Notes: generated by a model from the letters alone, not told the origin. Positions 7,560 through 16,380 are shown, counted from the first letter of the stretch. The stretch: DNA of 33,156 nucleotides from Oscillospiraceae bacterium (GCA_015067585.1 SVMC01000020.1:1-33156), one strand, 5' to 3'. Numbers and translations are program-made.

Positions 7560-8889
7560 AATTCACCCCGTTGCTTTCTATCTCGACCGACAAGCCCTCC
7601 TGCGTCAGATGGCGGAAGAAGCGGCGCTGCACGGAGGTGTCGGCAAGGTCGTAGCTGAAGCTGAAGGTCAGTGTATCCTCATAGGAGCAAACCGCGCCCT
7701 TGAGATGCTGCCCCTTGGAAAGGGCGATAAAGACATGGAACTGCTCCACATAATCTTTGTAAGGCTCCGGAATTTCGATTTTTCCGATGTTGGAGATGGT
7801 GCTGGTATTAGCCAGCGCGGAGCGGGTATACACATAGCGCATGGCAATGGATTTCAGCGGCAGCGGCACAAGACGGAGGAAATAATTCCGCTGATTGGAG
7901 ACATTGTAGGAGAAGATCTGTTCCAGATGCTCATGATTGAGCTGGCTGCGAAGGCTGTCCCGCACGATGTTCAGCACCTGCGGGAAGTCATAGCTGTCCT
8001 CCGTGGGCAGGAATTCTGCGGATACCATGGCAAAGAAATTCTTCGTGGTGATGGAGTCAAAGTGGGGCCGCAGATTCACCGGCACTGCCACCCGGATGGG
8101 ATCCTTGGCGCAGGCGCAGTGGAGACATTCACGGTAAACACTCCAGATGTACACCGCCACCAGATACTCATTGATGCTGACGCCGTAATTCTTGCACAGG
8201 GGCTTCAGCTCTGACACCTTCACATACCCGTGCATCACGCCGAATTCCCCCCGGCGCAGCCGCTCGCCCTTGATCAGGTATGCTTTTTTCGTTTGATAAG
8301 CGGTTTTTGCGGCGTGGCGATAGTTTTTCAGGAAGCTGTCCTCCCGGTTCAGGGTGGTGTCGCTTTGCAGCGCGTCCCGGGTCTGCTCTGTCAGCGTGGG
8401 ATCTGCAAGGCGCAGATATTGGTAGACCAGCTCCTTCAGGAAGCCCACCGCCCCCATGCCGTCGGTAAGGACATGGAAGACCTCTAAATTGATGCGGTAC
8501 TTATAGTAGCTGACCTGAAAGAGATAGCTTCTGTTTCGGTTGGGGTAGATGTAACGGCAGGGATAAGCTGTTTCCTTCCGCACTTTGGGGGCAGGCTTGC
8601 CATTTTCCTCAAAATAGTGCCAGAATACACCCCTGCGCAGCCGGAGATTGAAGCTGTCGAATTTGGGCAGCACAATATCCAGCGCCTTCTGCAGCAGTTT
8701 CGGGTCAACCTCAGCCGTCAGTGTGGCGCTGATGCGGAATACATTGCTGGTCTGCTCCCCGGCGATCACCGGGAAGAGATGGGCGGTATTGTCTAATTTT
8801 TCCCAACGGATCTGCCGTGGAGGCGTTCTGCGGCGGGTCTTCTTTTGGGATGCCGGAGTCTTCTCCGGCAGGGCTGCTCGTTTTCTCAT
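7552..8889 (-). CDS. HxxxDG acyltransferase (condensation/alcohol acetyltransferase superfamily)
   Basis: A 445-residue protein of the CoA-dependent acyltransferase superfamily that includes alcohol acetyltransferases, PapA and NRPS condensation domains. The catalytic motif is HVLTDG (in LEVFHVLTDGMGAVGFLKEL). The C-terminal half has the second lobe, with RVAVPVNLRPHFDSITTKNFFAM corresponding to the superfamily's solvent-channel segment (often containing N-LR) and TISNIGKIEIP resembling the conserved SNxG region. Residues 1-30 are strongly basic and disordered-looking. No signal peptide or carrier domain is present, so it acts as a free-standing cytoplasmic or membrane-associated enzyme on an unknown acceptor. 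It is the first gene of a coupled pair with the zinc-ribbon membrane protein, with its own promoter at 8920-8948 and an AGGTGG site before ATG 8889. Confidence 0.82.
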   Translation of the reverse strand: MRKRAALPEKTPASQKKTRRRTPPRQIRWEKLDNTAHLFPVIAGEQTSNVFRISATLTAEVDPKLLQKALDIVLPKFDSFNLRLRRGVFWHYFEENGKPAPKVRKETAYPCRYIYPNRNRSYLFQVSYYKYRINLEVFHVLTDGMGAVGFLKELVYQYLRLADPTLTEQTRDALQSDTTLNREDSFLKNYRHAAKTAYQTKKAYLIKGERLRRGEFGVMHGYVKVSELKPLCKNYGVSINEYLVAVYIWSVYRECLHCACAKDPIRVAVPVNLRPHFDSITTKNFFAMVSAEFLPTEDSYDFPQVLNIVRDSLRSQLNHEHLEQIFSYNVSNQRNYFLRLVPLPLKSIAMRYVYTRSALANTSTISNIGKIEIPEPYKDYVEQFHVFIALSKGQHLKGAVCSYEDTLTFSFSYDLADTSVQRRFFRHLTQEGLSVEIESNGVNYG

Positions 8890-8919
8890 GGGCCACCTCT
8901 GTGTGGGGATATCAGAAAT

Positions 8920-8948
8920 ATTATATCATGCGGGAAAAGCTACGGCAA
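8920..8948 (-). promoter_or_regulatory. Sigma-A-type promoter of the acyltransferase pair
   Basis: Minus strand: TTGCCG (8948-8943), 17-bp spacer, perfect TATAAT (8925-8920), 31 bp from the ATG. Confidence 0.75.
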
Positions 8949-8964
8949 GGATAAGATGCGGAAA

Positions 8965-8999
8965 AAGCCGGCCGCTTCCGCAAGGGGAGCAGCCGACTT
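8965..8999 (-). terminator. Intrinsic terminator after the rhomboid-like gene
   Basis: On the minus strand a 12-bp stem with two G-U pairs (8999-8988 with 8976-8965) is followed by a run of five T, 14 bp past the stop at 9013. Confidence 0.75.
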
Positions 9000-9012
9000 T
9001 CTGCAGCGCGTC

Positions 9013-9954
9013 TCAGGTGATATGCACATGATTGTTGATATGATCCATGCAGTAGCAATAGTAGCCGTTGCAGCGGGAGCAGTAGCGGAATTCCAGAGAA
9101 GGATTTTCCGCGTCGGTGCGGCCGCAGACGGTGCACTTGTGGCGGTAGGGCTTTTCTCCGCTCTTGCTGCGGTAATTCTGCGCCCAGTTGGGGTTGGGCT
9201 GAGCGCTTTGGGGCGTGGAACGGGCCTTTTTTGTCCGGGGTCTGCGGTAGCGCAGGGAATCGGGCAGAATGTTTTTGATATCGCTGCCGAAGAACAGGAA
9301 ATAGTTTGCGAAAGCGAACACGGGCATCAGCCAGCCAAGATACACAAAGCCGTCCCCAAGGAAGCGGATCATAAAGGCAAGACCCTCTGCCATACTCAGT
9401 AAGGTCAGGCCAAAATAGACCCATGCCAGATACTTTGCCTTCACCGGGATCACGAAGAACACGAGGAAGCGAAGCTCAGGCAACAGTGTAGCAACTGCCA
9501 GGAAGAGCGTCAGATTCAAAGTGCCCACCGTGGCATCATAACCCAGCAAAAGTGCGCCGATGTCCATCAGCACAATACCGGACAGATAGTAGAGGTTGAA
9601 GCGGAGCACGCCCCATTGCTGCTCAAACATCCGTCCAAACTGCCAGTAGAAATACAGCATCAGAAGGGACAGCGCCGTACTGACCACATTCCCGTCCAGC
9701 ATATAGGTAAACACATAGGTAAACAGCCGCCATACCTGACCGCTCAAAATATATTCACGGTTAAAATAAAGAAGATTATAAAGAAGTTCTGATTTGTCAA
9801 TGAGGGTGAGAAAATACACGATCACATTGCCGATGGCAATATACATCATGAGGTTGGGAATACCCCAATTTTGGTGGTTATAGCAAAACCGCTCAAAATT
9901 CCGGCGAAGTTTTTTCAAGCATGCACACATCCTTTGGTAAGATACTGCTATCAT
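9013..9954 (-). CDS. Rhomboid-like membrane protein with C-terminal zinc-binding tail, probably non-catalytic
   Basis: A 313-residue protein with about six hydrophobic helices between residues 33 and 225. The segment GQVWRLFTYVFTYML ... MLYFYWQFGRMFEQQWG ... RFNLYYLSGI follows the rhomboid/Derlin pattern (WR near helix 2, E and WG before helix 3). The rhomboid GxSG active-site serine is not seen: the equivalent stretch reads VGTLNLTLFLAVATLLP. So it is probably a pseudoprotease, a chaperone-like or scaffolding role being one option (inference). Residues about 270-313 form a Cys/His-rich module (CTVCGRTD ... CSRCNGYYCYCMDH ... HVH) that should bind one or two zinc ions. Start choice is uncertain: ATG 9954 lacks a clear ribosome site, while an AAAGGA lies upstream of an in-frame TTG about 12 codons later. 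It is separated from the acyltransferase gene by its terminator. Confidence 0.75.
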   Translation of the reverse strand: MIAVSYQRMCACLKKLRRNFERFCYNHQNWGIPNLMMYIAIGNVIVYFLTLIDKSELLYNLLYFNREYILSGQVWRLFTYVFTYMLDGNVVSTALSLLMLYFYWQFGRMFEQQWGVLRFNLYYLSGIVLMDIGALLLGYDATVGTLNLTLFLAVATLLPELRFLVFFVIPVKAKYLAWVYFGLTLLSMAEGLAFMIRFLGDGFVYLGWLMPVFAFANYFLFFGSDIKNILPDSLRYRRPRTKKARSTPQSAQPNPNWAQNYRSKSGEKPYRHKCTVCGRTDAENPSLEFRYCSRCNGYYCYCMDHINNHVHIT

Positions 9955-10052
9955 AGCGGAAAACGAGCCACTTGTCTATAAATAATATGTAAATTTTATA
10001 TCCAAAAGCATTGCCTCTCAGACAAAATCCAAGGATTTCCGCCCCGAAACTC

Positions 10053-10080
10053 TTGACAAATTTCTCTCGCCTGCTATACT
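10053..10080 (+). promoter_or_regulatory. Consensus promoter of the metK riboswitch leader
   Basis: TTGACA (10053-10058), 16-bp spacer, TATACT (10075-10080), about 18 bp upstream of the riboswitch. Bases 9955-10052 show nothing else recognisable. Confidence 0.85.
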
Positions 10081-10097
10081 GATAAGGTAAAATCAAC

Positions 10098-10190
10098 CCT
10101 TATCAAGAGTGGCGGAGGGACCGGCCCGATGAAGCCCGACAACCTGCTTCGGCAAGGTGCCAAATCCGGCGATGAAATCGACAGATGAGG
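10098..10190 (+). ncRNA. SAM-I (S-box) riboswitch
   Basis: The leader carries the S-box signature in order: CTTATCAAGAG, GGCGGAGGGA, GGCCCGATGAAGCCC, ACAACC, GGTGCCAAATCC and a closing GATGAGG. P1 is seen directly: 10098-10104 pairs with 10184-10190 over seven base pairs, one of them G-U. The kink-turn and core sequences match the SAM-I class, which binds S-adenosylmethionine and shuts off downstream expression. Being followed by an intrinsic terminator and metK gives the classic feedback arrangement: SAM represses SAM synthetase. Confidence 0.95.
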
Positions 10191-10204
10191 AAGCGGAATG
10201 TGTT

Positions 10205-10239
10205 GCGTGCTCTGTCGAAGGGAGCGCGCTTTTGTTTTG
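10205..10239 (+). terminator. Riboswitch-controlled intrinsic terminator
   Basis: An 8-bp stem with one G-U pair (10205-10212 with 10222-10229) is followed by TTTTGTTTTG. It lies 14 nt after the riboswitch P1 and before the metK ribosome site, so it is the expression platform. The competing antiterminator was not worked out. Confidence 0.85.
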
Positions 10240-10259
10240 TATAGAAAAGGACGGTATTT

Positions 10260-11420
<1,161 letters not shown>

Positions 11421-11442
11421 TAATTCATCAAATAATGTACAC

Positions 11443-11475
11443 AGGGACAGGCCCCCGGCCTGTCCCTTACTATTT
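11443..11475 (+). terminator. Terminator-like hairpin after metK
   Basis: A perfect 11-bp stem (AGGGACAGGCC/GGCCTGTCCCT, 11443-11453 and 11457-11467) with loop CCC, followed by TACTATTTT. The stem sequence also belongs to the GTAGGGACAGGCC-type dispersed hairpins, so a repeat unit may have been recruited as terminator. Confidence 0.7.
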
Positions 11476-11504
11476 TGTCAGGTTTGTTGATCCATCCGCA
11501 TTCG

Positions 11505-11605
11505 TGTAGGGAACGGCCTATGTTGTAAAGACCACATAGTATACTATGTTCCCGAACATTTTGTATACTATGTGGTCTTTACAGGGGACGGCTGTCCCTA
11601 CAGCG
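11505..11605. repeat. 60-nt near-perfect hairpin nested in GTAGGGA-ended repeat
   Basis: The arms 11524-11544 and 11563-11583 are a perfect 21-bp inverted repeat containing GTATACTATGTGGTCTTTAC on the right side. An inner 5-bp stem (11546-11550 with 11555-11559) closes on CCCG. The outer flanks begin TGTAGGGAACGGCCTATGT and end GGGACGGCTGTCCCTAC, giving GTAGGGA/TCCCTAC termini. No coding frame is involved. It resembles a MITE-like or REP-like element. Confidence 0.85.
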
Positions 11606-11640
11606 AGAATTGCAGATTTTTGCACAGGTGCGGGTTCCTC

Positions 11641-11750
11641 GTAGGGACAGGCCTCCGGACTGTCCGGCAGGGAAGCTTGCGTTAATATCCTGGTTCCAGC
11701 GAATTCGCAGCCTTTTGCGGGCGGCAGATTGCCGCCCCTACGGTAAAAAC
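11641..11750 (-). repeat. Compound palindromic dispersed repeat, copy 2 (inverted)
   Basis: Read on the minus strand it gives TTTTTACCGTAGGGGCGGC, a GCCGCCC hairpin, AAAAGGCTGCGAATTCGCTG, a spacer, then CCCTGCCGGACAGTCCGG and CCTGTCCCTAC. This is the same order of modules as copies 1 and 3. Together with the preceding elements, it fills the 423-bp gap between metK and tadA. Confidence 0.8.
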
Positions 11751-11843
11751 TGAGAAGCTATGCCGCAGATCACGGCGCAAAGGTGCTTGACGACCTTCTG
11801 ATTTTGGGGTAAACTACCCTCAGAACGCAATGGGAGGCAGGCT

Positions 11844-12329
11844 ATGGACGAGATGTTTATGCGGGAAGCGCTTGCGTTGGCGCAGGAAGCGGCGGACGAG
11901 GGCGAGGTGCCGGTGGGCTGCGTCATCACCTTGGGTGACCGGGTGGTGGGCAGAGGCCGCAATCGGCGGGAAATTGCAAAAAATGCCCTTTGCCATGCGG
12001 AAATTGAAGCCATCCACGATGCCTGCACCACCTTGGGCGGCTGGCGGCTGTGGCAGTGCACCATGTATGTGACACTGGAACCCTGCCCCATGTGTACCGG
12101 TGCCATCATCAATGCCCGTATCCCCCGGCTGGTGTACGGCGCAGCGGATGAACGCTCCGGCTGCTGCGGCACTTTAACGAATCTCTTTGATCTCCCCTTC
12201 AATCACCATCCCCAGGTGGTATCCGGGGTGCTGGCGGAGGAATCCCTTGCCCTGATGCAGGCATTTTTCCGCAGACTTCGGGAAAAACGGGAGAAGAAAA
12301 CCGCCTGGAAAGCAGCCCGACTGTCTTAA
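11844..12329 (+). CDS. tadA: tRNA-specific adenosine deaminase
   Basis: TadA converts adenosine-34 to inosine in the tRNA-Arg anticodon, allowing wobble decoding. The 161-residue protein carries the zinc deaminase motifs H51-A52-E53 (CHAEIEAIHDA; E53 is the proton shuttle) and P80-C81-P82-M83-C84, which supply the zinc ligands. NRREIAKNALCHAEI and NARIPRLVYGAADERSG are typical of bacterial TadA rather than cytidine or guanine deaminases. GGAGG at 11832-11836 sits about 7 nt before ATG 11844. The C-terminal 15 residues are basic, likely for tRNA binding. It appears monocistronic, with a terminator 17 bp after the stop. The small SRP RNA sometimes found next to tadA was looked for and not seen. 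Confidence 0.95.
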   Translation: MDEMFMREALALAQEAADEGEVPVGCVITLGDRVVGRGRNRREIAKNALCHAEIEAIHDACTTLGGWRLWQCTMYVTLEPCPMCTGAIINARIPRLVYGAADERSGCCGTLTNLFDLPFNHHPQVVSGVLAEESLALMQAFFRRLREKREKKTAWKAARLS

Positions 12330-12346
12330 ATTATGCCATCAGAATC

Positions 12347-12390
12347 GAGTGCATTGCCTGTCCACCCGCAATGCACTCTTACTTATTTAT
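12347..12390 (+). terminator. Intrinsic terminator after tadA
   Basis: A perfect 11-bp stem GAGTGCATTGC/GCAATGCACTC (12347-12357 with 12368-12378) is followed by TTACTTATTTAT. Confidence 0.85.
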
Positions 12391-12474
12391 ATGTAGTCCT
12401 CTCCGGTCTGCACCTGCGAAAAACAGCATCGCACAAGCTTTGCGAAAAACATCTCATTCTTCCGTAAAATTAAA

Positions 12475-12504
12475 TTAGCTAACCCAGGGAAGATATGGTA
12501 TAAT
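12475..12504 (+). promoter_or_regulatory. Promoter of the exporter operon
   Basis: Perfect TATAAT (12499-12504) preceded 18 bp upstream by a weak TTAGCT. The ribosome site GGGAGG lies just before ATG 12534. A weak -35 often means an activator or low basal expression (inference). Confidence 0.6.
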
Positions 12505-12533
12505 AGTCAAAATATCTCTATTGGGAGGTTATT

Positions 12534-14144
12534 ATGGCAAAAGAAAAGAAGAAAGGCAAATGGAGCGTACTGCTGGTGCTGTCTATGGCTGCGTTCATCA
12601 TGGTCATCGACTCCACGGCGATGAATGTTTCCCTGTCCAATTTGGTGGCGGATCTGAATACCGACATCGGCACGATCCAGACCATCATGTCCCTGTACAC
12701 CCTTACCATGGCGGTCTTCATGCTGCCCGGTGCCAAAATTGCGGACATCTTCGGCAAGAAAAAGGTGTTCCTTGCAGGTGTCGCGCTCTACGGTGTAGGC
12801 ACTCTGACGGCTGCGCTGGCAGTCAACACCGCCATGTTATTCGTTGGCTGGGCCATCATTGAGGGTCTGGCATCCTCGCTGATGATGCCCACGGCACTGT
12901 CCCTGATCTCCTCCGCCTATGAGGGCAAGGAGCGGGCCGTTGCCATGTCCATCTACACCGCCATGTCCTCCGTGGCACTGGCCATCGGCCCCATCTTCGG
13001 CGGCCTGATCACCACCTATCTGTCCTGGCGCTATGTGTTCGCGCTGGAGGTGCTGATCGTTGTTTACATCCTCCTTCGCTATAAGACCATTCTTGGCATC
13101 GAGTGCCCCGCCGGCGACAAGTCCGAGCGTTTCGACATTCCCGGCACCATTCTCAGCATTTTCGCGCTGCTGTCCATCATCTCCGCGGCGCTTCTTTCCT
13201 CTACTTACGGCTGGTTCACCCCCAAGGCACCCTTCACCCTCTTCGGCATCACCCTTGAGCGCGTGTCCATCACCTTCGTGCTGCTGTGCGTTGGTGCGGT
13301 GCTGCTGTGCGTTTTAGCGTGCTGGCTGGTGGCTGCCAAGAAGAAAGGCCGCCCTGTGCTGATCGATGTGGATGTGTTCCGCAGCCGCCTGTATGATTTC
13401 GTTCTGATGATCAACTTTTTCGTGCAGATCTGCCTGATGGGCACCATGTTCATCTCCTCCATCTATCTGCAGAATGTGCTGCGGTACAATGCCTTCGCCA
13501 CTGGCCTGACCCTGATGCCCCTTTCCGTGCTGCTGTTCATCACGGCGCTGGTGGCAGTCCGGGTGGCGCAGAAGGTTCCCCCTCGTTTCGTGGTGGCCTT
13601 TGGCGCGCTGGCCCTCTTTGGCGGCTCTGCCTATATGTATGCCATGCTCTGCGGCGGCGGTCTGATCACCGGCGTACAGATGATCCCGGCCATGTCCCTG
13701 CTGGGCATCGGCGTTGGCTGCACCCTGAGTATGACCGGCAACATCGGCCTGTCCGATCTGGACCCCCGCTACTCCAATCAGGGCTCCGGTATGCTCACCA
13801 CCGTCAATAACTTTGGCTCCTCCATGAGTACCTCCGTCATCGGCTCGCTCTTCACCGGCGGCATTGCCGCAGGCATCCTCAACGCCTTTATCGCCCGCTT
13901 CCCCGAGGTCTTCGGCTCCCTCACCCATGAGCAGGCGGCCCTCAAGCTGCACGATGCCTTCCAGAAGGTGCAGGTCATGAATGTCACCATCAGCGACCTC
14001 AGCGCCGAGCAGGCAGAAGTGTTGGGCGAAGTGGTGGTACACGGTGTGGACATCGCCATGAAGCCCATCTTCCTGATCATCATGGTCATGTCCCTGCTGG
14101 CTGCCTTTGTTGCGGCCTTCGGGTTAAAGAAGAAAGAAAAGTAA
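12534..14144 (+). CDS. DHA2-type MFS multidrug exporter, 14 transmembrane segments
   Basis: A 536-residue major facilitator of the EmrB/QacA (DHA2) type, exporting drugs or other hydrophobic compounds with a proton gradient across the cytoplasmic membrane. The N-terminus reads KGKWSVLLVLSMAAFIMVIDSTAMNVSLSNL, typical of the family's first helix (VIDSTxxNVALP). The loop 2-3 motif A is GAKIADIFGKKKVF. The motif C-like region is SVALAIGPIFGGLITTYLSWRYVF, diagnostic of antiporters. The length and about 14 hydrophobic stretches fit DHA2 rather than 12-helix DHA1. A good GGGAGG ribosome site precedes ATG 12534. The DUF308 gene follows after 18 bp, so the two are co-transcribed. The substrate cannot be predicted, and no regulator gene is adjacent. 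Confidence 0.9.
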   Translation: MAKEKKKGKWSVLLVLSMAAFIMVIDSTAMNVSLSNLVADLNTDIGTIQTIMSLYTLTMAVFMLPGAKIADIFGKKKVFLAGVALYGVGTLTAALAVNTAMLFVGWAIIEGLASSLMMPTALSLISSAYEGKERAVAMSIYTAMSSVALAIGPIFGGLITTYLSWRYVFALEVLIVVYILLRYKTILGIECPAGDKSERFDIPGTILSIFALLSIISAALLSSTYGWFTPKAPFTLFGITLERVSITFVLLCVGAVLLCVLACWLVAAKKKGRPVLIDVDVFRSRLYDFVLMINFFVQICLMGTMFISSIYLQNVLRYNAFATGLTLMPLSVLLFITALVAVRVAQKVPPRFVVAFGALALFGGSAYMYAMLCGGGLITGVQMIPAMSLLGIGVGCTLSMTGNIGLSDLDPRYSNQGSGMLTTVNNFGSSMSTSVIGSLFTGGIAAGILNAFIARFPEVFGSLTHEQAALKLHDAFQKVQVMNVTISDLSAEQAEVLGEVVVHGVDIAMKPIFLIIMVMSLLAAFVAAFGLKKKEK

Positions 14145-14162
14145 AGAAAAGGAGTAGAAATT

Positions 14163-14669
14163 ATGAAAGCTGTCACCATTGTCACCGGTATTCTTACCGC
14201 CATTCTCGGCCTTGTTGCCATGTTCATGCCCGTACGGATCTTCCTGACCCTGGGCTGGCTCATCGGCATCGTCCTCATGATCAACGGCGTGGAGATGTCC
14301 ATCAGCGGCTTCTCCGGCAAGAAGAATGTCTGGCAGGGCATTCTGGGCATCATCGTCGCCATCGGCGGCCTGATCCTCCTGTGCGATCTGGGCGCCCGCG
14401 TCTTCACCGATGTGATGATCGCTGCCTTCGTTGGCGCTTCCATCATCGTCAGCGGCATCTACCTGATCGTCAACGCCGTAGCAAACTTCAAGAAGTCCAA
14501 GGGCATGGCAGTTCTGTACATCATTCTGGCAGTGCTTGAGATTCTGGCAGGCGCGTTCGCCATGATGCACCCCCTGCTCACCATGCTGTCCGTCGGCATC
14601 ATCATTGCCGTCAACCTGCTGATGCAGGGCATCAGTCTCACTGCCGTAGGTTTCTCCATGGAAAAGTAA
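14163..14669 (+). CDS. HdeD/DUF308-family membrane protein
   Basis: A 168-residue, almost wholly hydrophobic protein with six predicted helices in three similar hairpins, as in HdeD/DUF308 proteins. The recurring ILxxLxLL.P pattern is visible (LTAILGLVAMFMPVRIF, GIIVAIGGLILLCDL, ILAVLEILAGAFAMMHPL). HdeD proteins of enterobacteria are linked to acid resistance; in Bacillota the role is unknown. An AAAGGAG site lies before ATG 14163, 18 bp after the exporter stop, and a terminator follows, making it the second and last gene of that operon. The pairing suggests a membrane-stress response unit together with the exporter (inference). Confidence 0.85.
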   Translation: MKAVTIVTGILTAILGLVAMFMPVRIFLTLGWLIGIVLMINGVEMSISGFSGKKNVWQGILGIIVAIGGLILLCDLGARVFTDVMIAAFVGASIIVSGIYLIVNAVANFKKSKGMAVLYIILAVLEILAGAFAMMHPLLTMLSVGIIIAVNLLMQGISLTAVGFSMEK

Positions 14670-14718
14670 CCACCACAGCTCCCACTATGCGAGCACAACG
14701 ATCCATATCTTAATCTTC

Positions 14719-14750
14719 AAAGCACTTGCCGACCGGCAAGTGCTTTGCTG
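14719..14750 (+). terminator. Intrinsic terminator of the exporter operon
   Basis: A stem of 12-13 bp (AAAGCACTTGCCG, 14719-14731, with CGGCAAGTGCTTT, 14734-14746). It lies 50 bp after the stop. Confidence 0.8.
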
Positions 14751-14790
14751 TTGCTGCCTTTCTGCATAGAGTAGCACCGTAAGCGAAGTG

Positions 14791-14830
14791 ACTCAAAAAA
14801 GCACACCGCAGCCAAAATGGCTGCGGTGTG
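14791..14830 (-). terminator. Intrinsic terminator of the symporter gene
   Basis: A perfect 12-bp stem (14802-14813 with 14819-14830). The A-run at 14795-14800 reads as T6 after the hairpin on the minus strand. Confidence 0.85.
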
Positions 14831-14866
14831 GGAAATAGAATATTTAAAAATGTCTTTTGCCCCAAA

Positions 14867-16309
14867 TCAAGCCGTCTTGGTGACATTGAGCATCACGGAG
14901 GGGCTCTTCTTATAAGTCAGCAGGCTGACCACGACCACCAGGATCAGGCAGACCAGTGCGCCGGGGAGGGTAGCACCCAGGCCGAAGGGAGAGCCAAGGG
15001 TCTTCCAGACGGTGCAGACGGCGAAGCCGCCCACCATGCCGCTGAGGATCCCCTGCTTGGTGGCTTTCTTCCAGTAGAGGGCTGCCAGTGCGGGAATGCC
15101 CGCTGCGGCTGCGTAGAAGTTGTAGATGGTGGTGAGGATGGTGTAGGCACTCTTGACATACAGCGCGATCACCAGGGCGCTAACTGCCAGAACCACGCTC
15201 ATAATACGGGAGAGCAGCAGGATCTGCTTTTCGGTCAGATTGGGCTTGAAGGTCTTGACCACATCGTTTACCACCGTCTGCATGGAGACCAGCAGATAGC
15301 TGTCGGCGGTGCTCATCATAACGGAGAGGATACCGGCCAGTGCCAGACCCGTCAGACCTGCGGGCAGGGTGGTGATGGCAAGGGCGGGGATAACCGCGTC
15401 GGTGCTGCCATAAGTACCCTGCACATCGGGGAGAAGCTGCTGCGCAGCCAGTGCCATAACCAGGATCATGGTCACGCAAACTGCATAAACTGCAGTGCCC
15501 CAGAACATACCCCGCTTTGCGTCCTTGCGGCTCTTGGCTGCAAAGGCGCGCTGCCACATTTCCGCACCCGCGATGGTGATGACCAGATAGCTCATGATAT
15601 CACCTAAAAGTCTGCCGTCTACCTTGGGGATCAGGTAGCTGGTGTCCACATTGGAAAGGAACTCGCCCAGACCACCAATGGTGGTAATGCTGGAAATGGG
15701 AACAAGAAGATACACAAAGATGACCAGCATAAAGAACTGGACCACATCGGTGTATACCACACCGAACAGACCGCCGGCGCTGGTATAGAGGAGGAAAATA
15801 CAGGTGGCAATCAAAGCACCCAGTTCATAGGAGATGCCGTACTGAGAGCCAAGCAGCTTGATGATGGTGGCTGTGGCGGTGACCTGGGAGGCGACCGTGC
15901 CCATCATAGCAAGCGCTACCATGATAGCGGATACGATCTTGGCGCTCTTACCGAAACGGAACTCAAACAGCTCCGGAATGGAAGTGATATTGTGATGGTA
16001 GCCCACATCATAAATACGGCCCGCGTAGGCGGAAAACAGGAACATGCCGATCATATAGGGCAGGGCGGTCATCAGACACTCGATGCCGTTGGTATAGCCA
16101 AGGCCCGCACGGCCCATCATGGAGCTGCCGCCGATGATGGTGGCACAAACCGTCGCCATCAGCACAATGGGGCCGAAAGAACGACCGGCTACATAGTAGT
16201 CCTGTGTGTTTTTGATGCGTTTTACCGTAAAAACACCGATCAGCAGCATACCAAGCAGGTAAGCTATAATAAGCACAAGGTCAATGAATTGAATTTGACT
16301 ATGATCCAT
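14867..16309 (-). CDS. Sodium:solute symporter family (SSS) permease
   Basis: A 480-residue, about 13-helix transporter of the SSS family (relatives: PutP, PanF, SglT), importing an organic solute with Na+. Supporting motifs are the N-terminal segment KRIKNTQDYYVAGRSFGPIVLMATVCATIIGGSSMMGRAG (the conserved DYYxAGR and glycine-rich helix 2 region), the signature-like region near GALIATCIFLLYTSAGGLFGVVYTDVVQFF (AxGGxxAVxxTDxxQ pattern), and LAGILSVMMSTADSYLL, the conserved Na+-site region of helix 8 with Ser/Thr. Proline, pantothenate or sugar transport cannot be separated by eye. ATG 16309 follows a GGAGGA site and a perfect consensus promoter. It is divergent from a MarR-type gene, whose product may regulate it. 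Confidence 0.9.
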   Translation of the reverse strand: MDHSQIQFIDLVLIIAYLLGMLLIGVFTVKRIKNTQDYYVAGRSFGPIVLMATVCATIIGGSSMMGRAGLGYTNGIECLMTALPYMIGMFLFSAYAGRIYDVGYHHNITSIPELFEFRFGKSAKIVSAIMVALAMMGTVASQVTATATIIKLLGSQYGISYELGALIATCIFLLYTSAGGLFGVVYTDVVQFFMLVIFVYLLVPISSITTIGGLGEFLSNVDTSYLIPKVDGRLLGDIMSYLVITIAGAEMWQRAFAAKSRKDAKRGMFWGTAVYAVCVTMILVMALAAQQLLPDVQGTYGSTDAVIPALAITTLPAGLTGLALAGILSVMMSTADSYLLVSMQTVVNDVVKTFKPNLTEKQILLLSRIMSVVLAVSALVIALYVKSAYTILTTIYNFYAAAAGIPALAALYWKKATKQGILSGMVGGFAVCTVWKTLGSPFGLGATLPGALVCLILVVVVSLLTYKKSPSVMLNVTKTA

Positions 16310-16340
16310 AGTTTATCCTCCACATGATTAATATGAAGTA

Positions 16341-16369
16341 ATTATACCAAAACAGTAATTCTTTGTCAA
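16341..16369 (-). promoter_or_regulatory. Consensus promoter of the symporter gene
   Basis: On the minus strand TTGACA (16369-16364), 17-bp spacer, TATAAT (16346-16341). This is a full sigma-A consensus, so strong unless repressed. Confidence 0.9.
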
Positions 16370-16380
16370 CAGTTGATAAA
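16362..16380. promoter_or_regulatory. Candidate MarR operator over the symporter -35 box
   Basis: A 19-bp inverted repeat, TTTGTCAAC-A-GTTGATAAA, with 8 of 9 positions symmetric, lies in the divergent intergenic region. It covers the symporter -35 hexamer completely. Its size fits a winged-helix MarR dimer site; the assignment is positional inference. Confidence 0.6.

Noticed and set aside
12330-12475. Small SRP RNA next to tadA
   Set aside because: The expected conserved tetraloop domain was not found; only a terminator and A/T-rich sequence.
13314-14570. His/Asp/Ala-rich minus-strand frames
   Set aside because: Antisense to the MFS exporter and DUF308 genes; the composition is the usual complement of hydrophobic codons.
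14828-15607. 259-codon plus-strand frame over the symporter gene
   Set aside because: Antisense to a clear SSS transporter; His/Gln/Gly-rich shadow.
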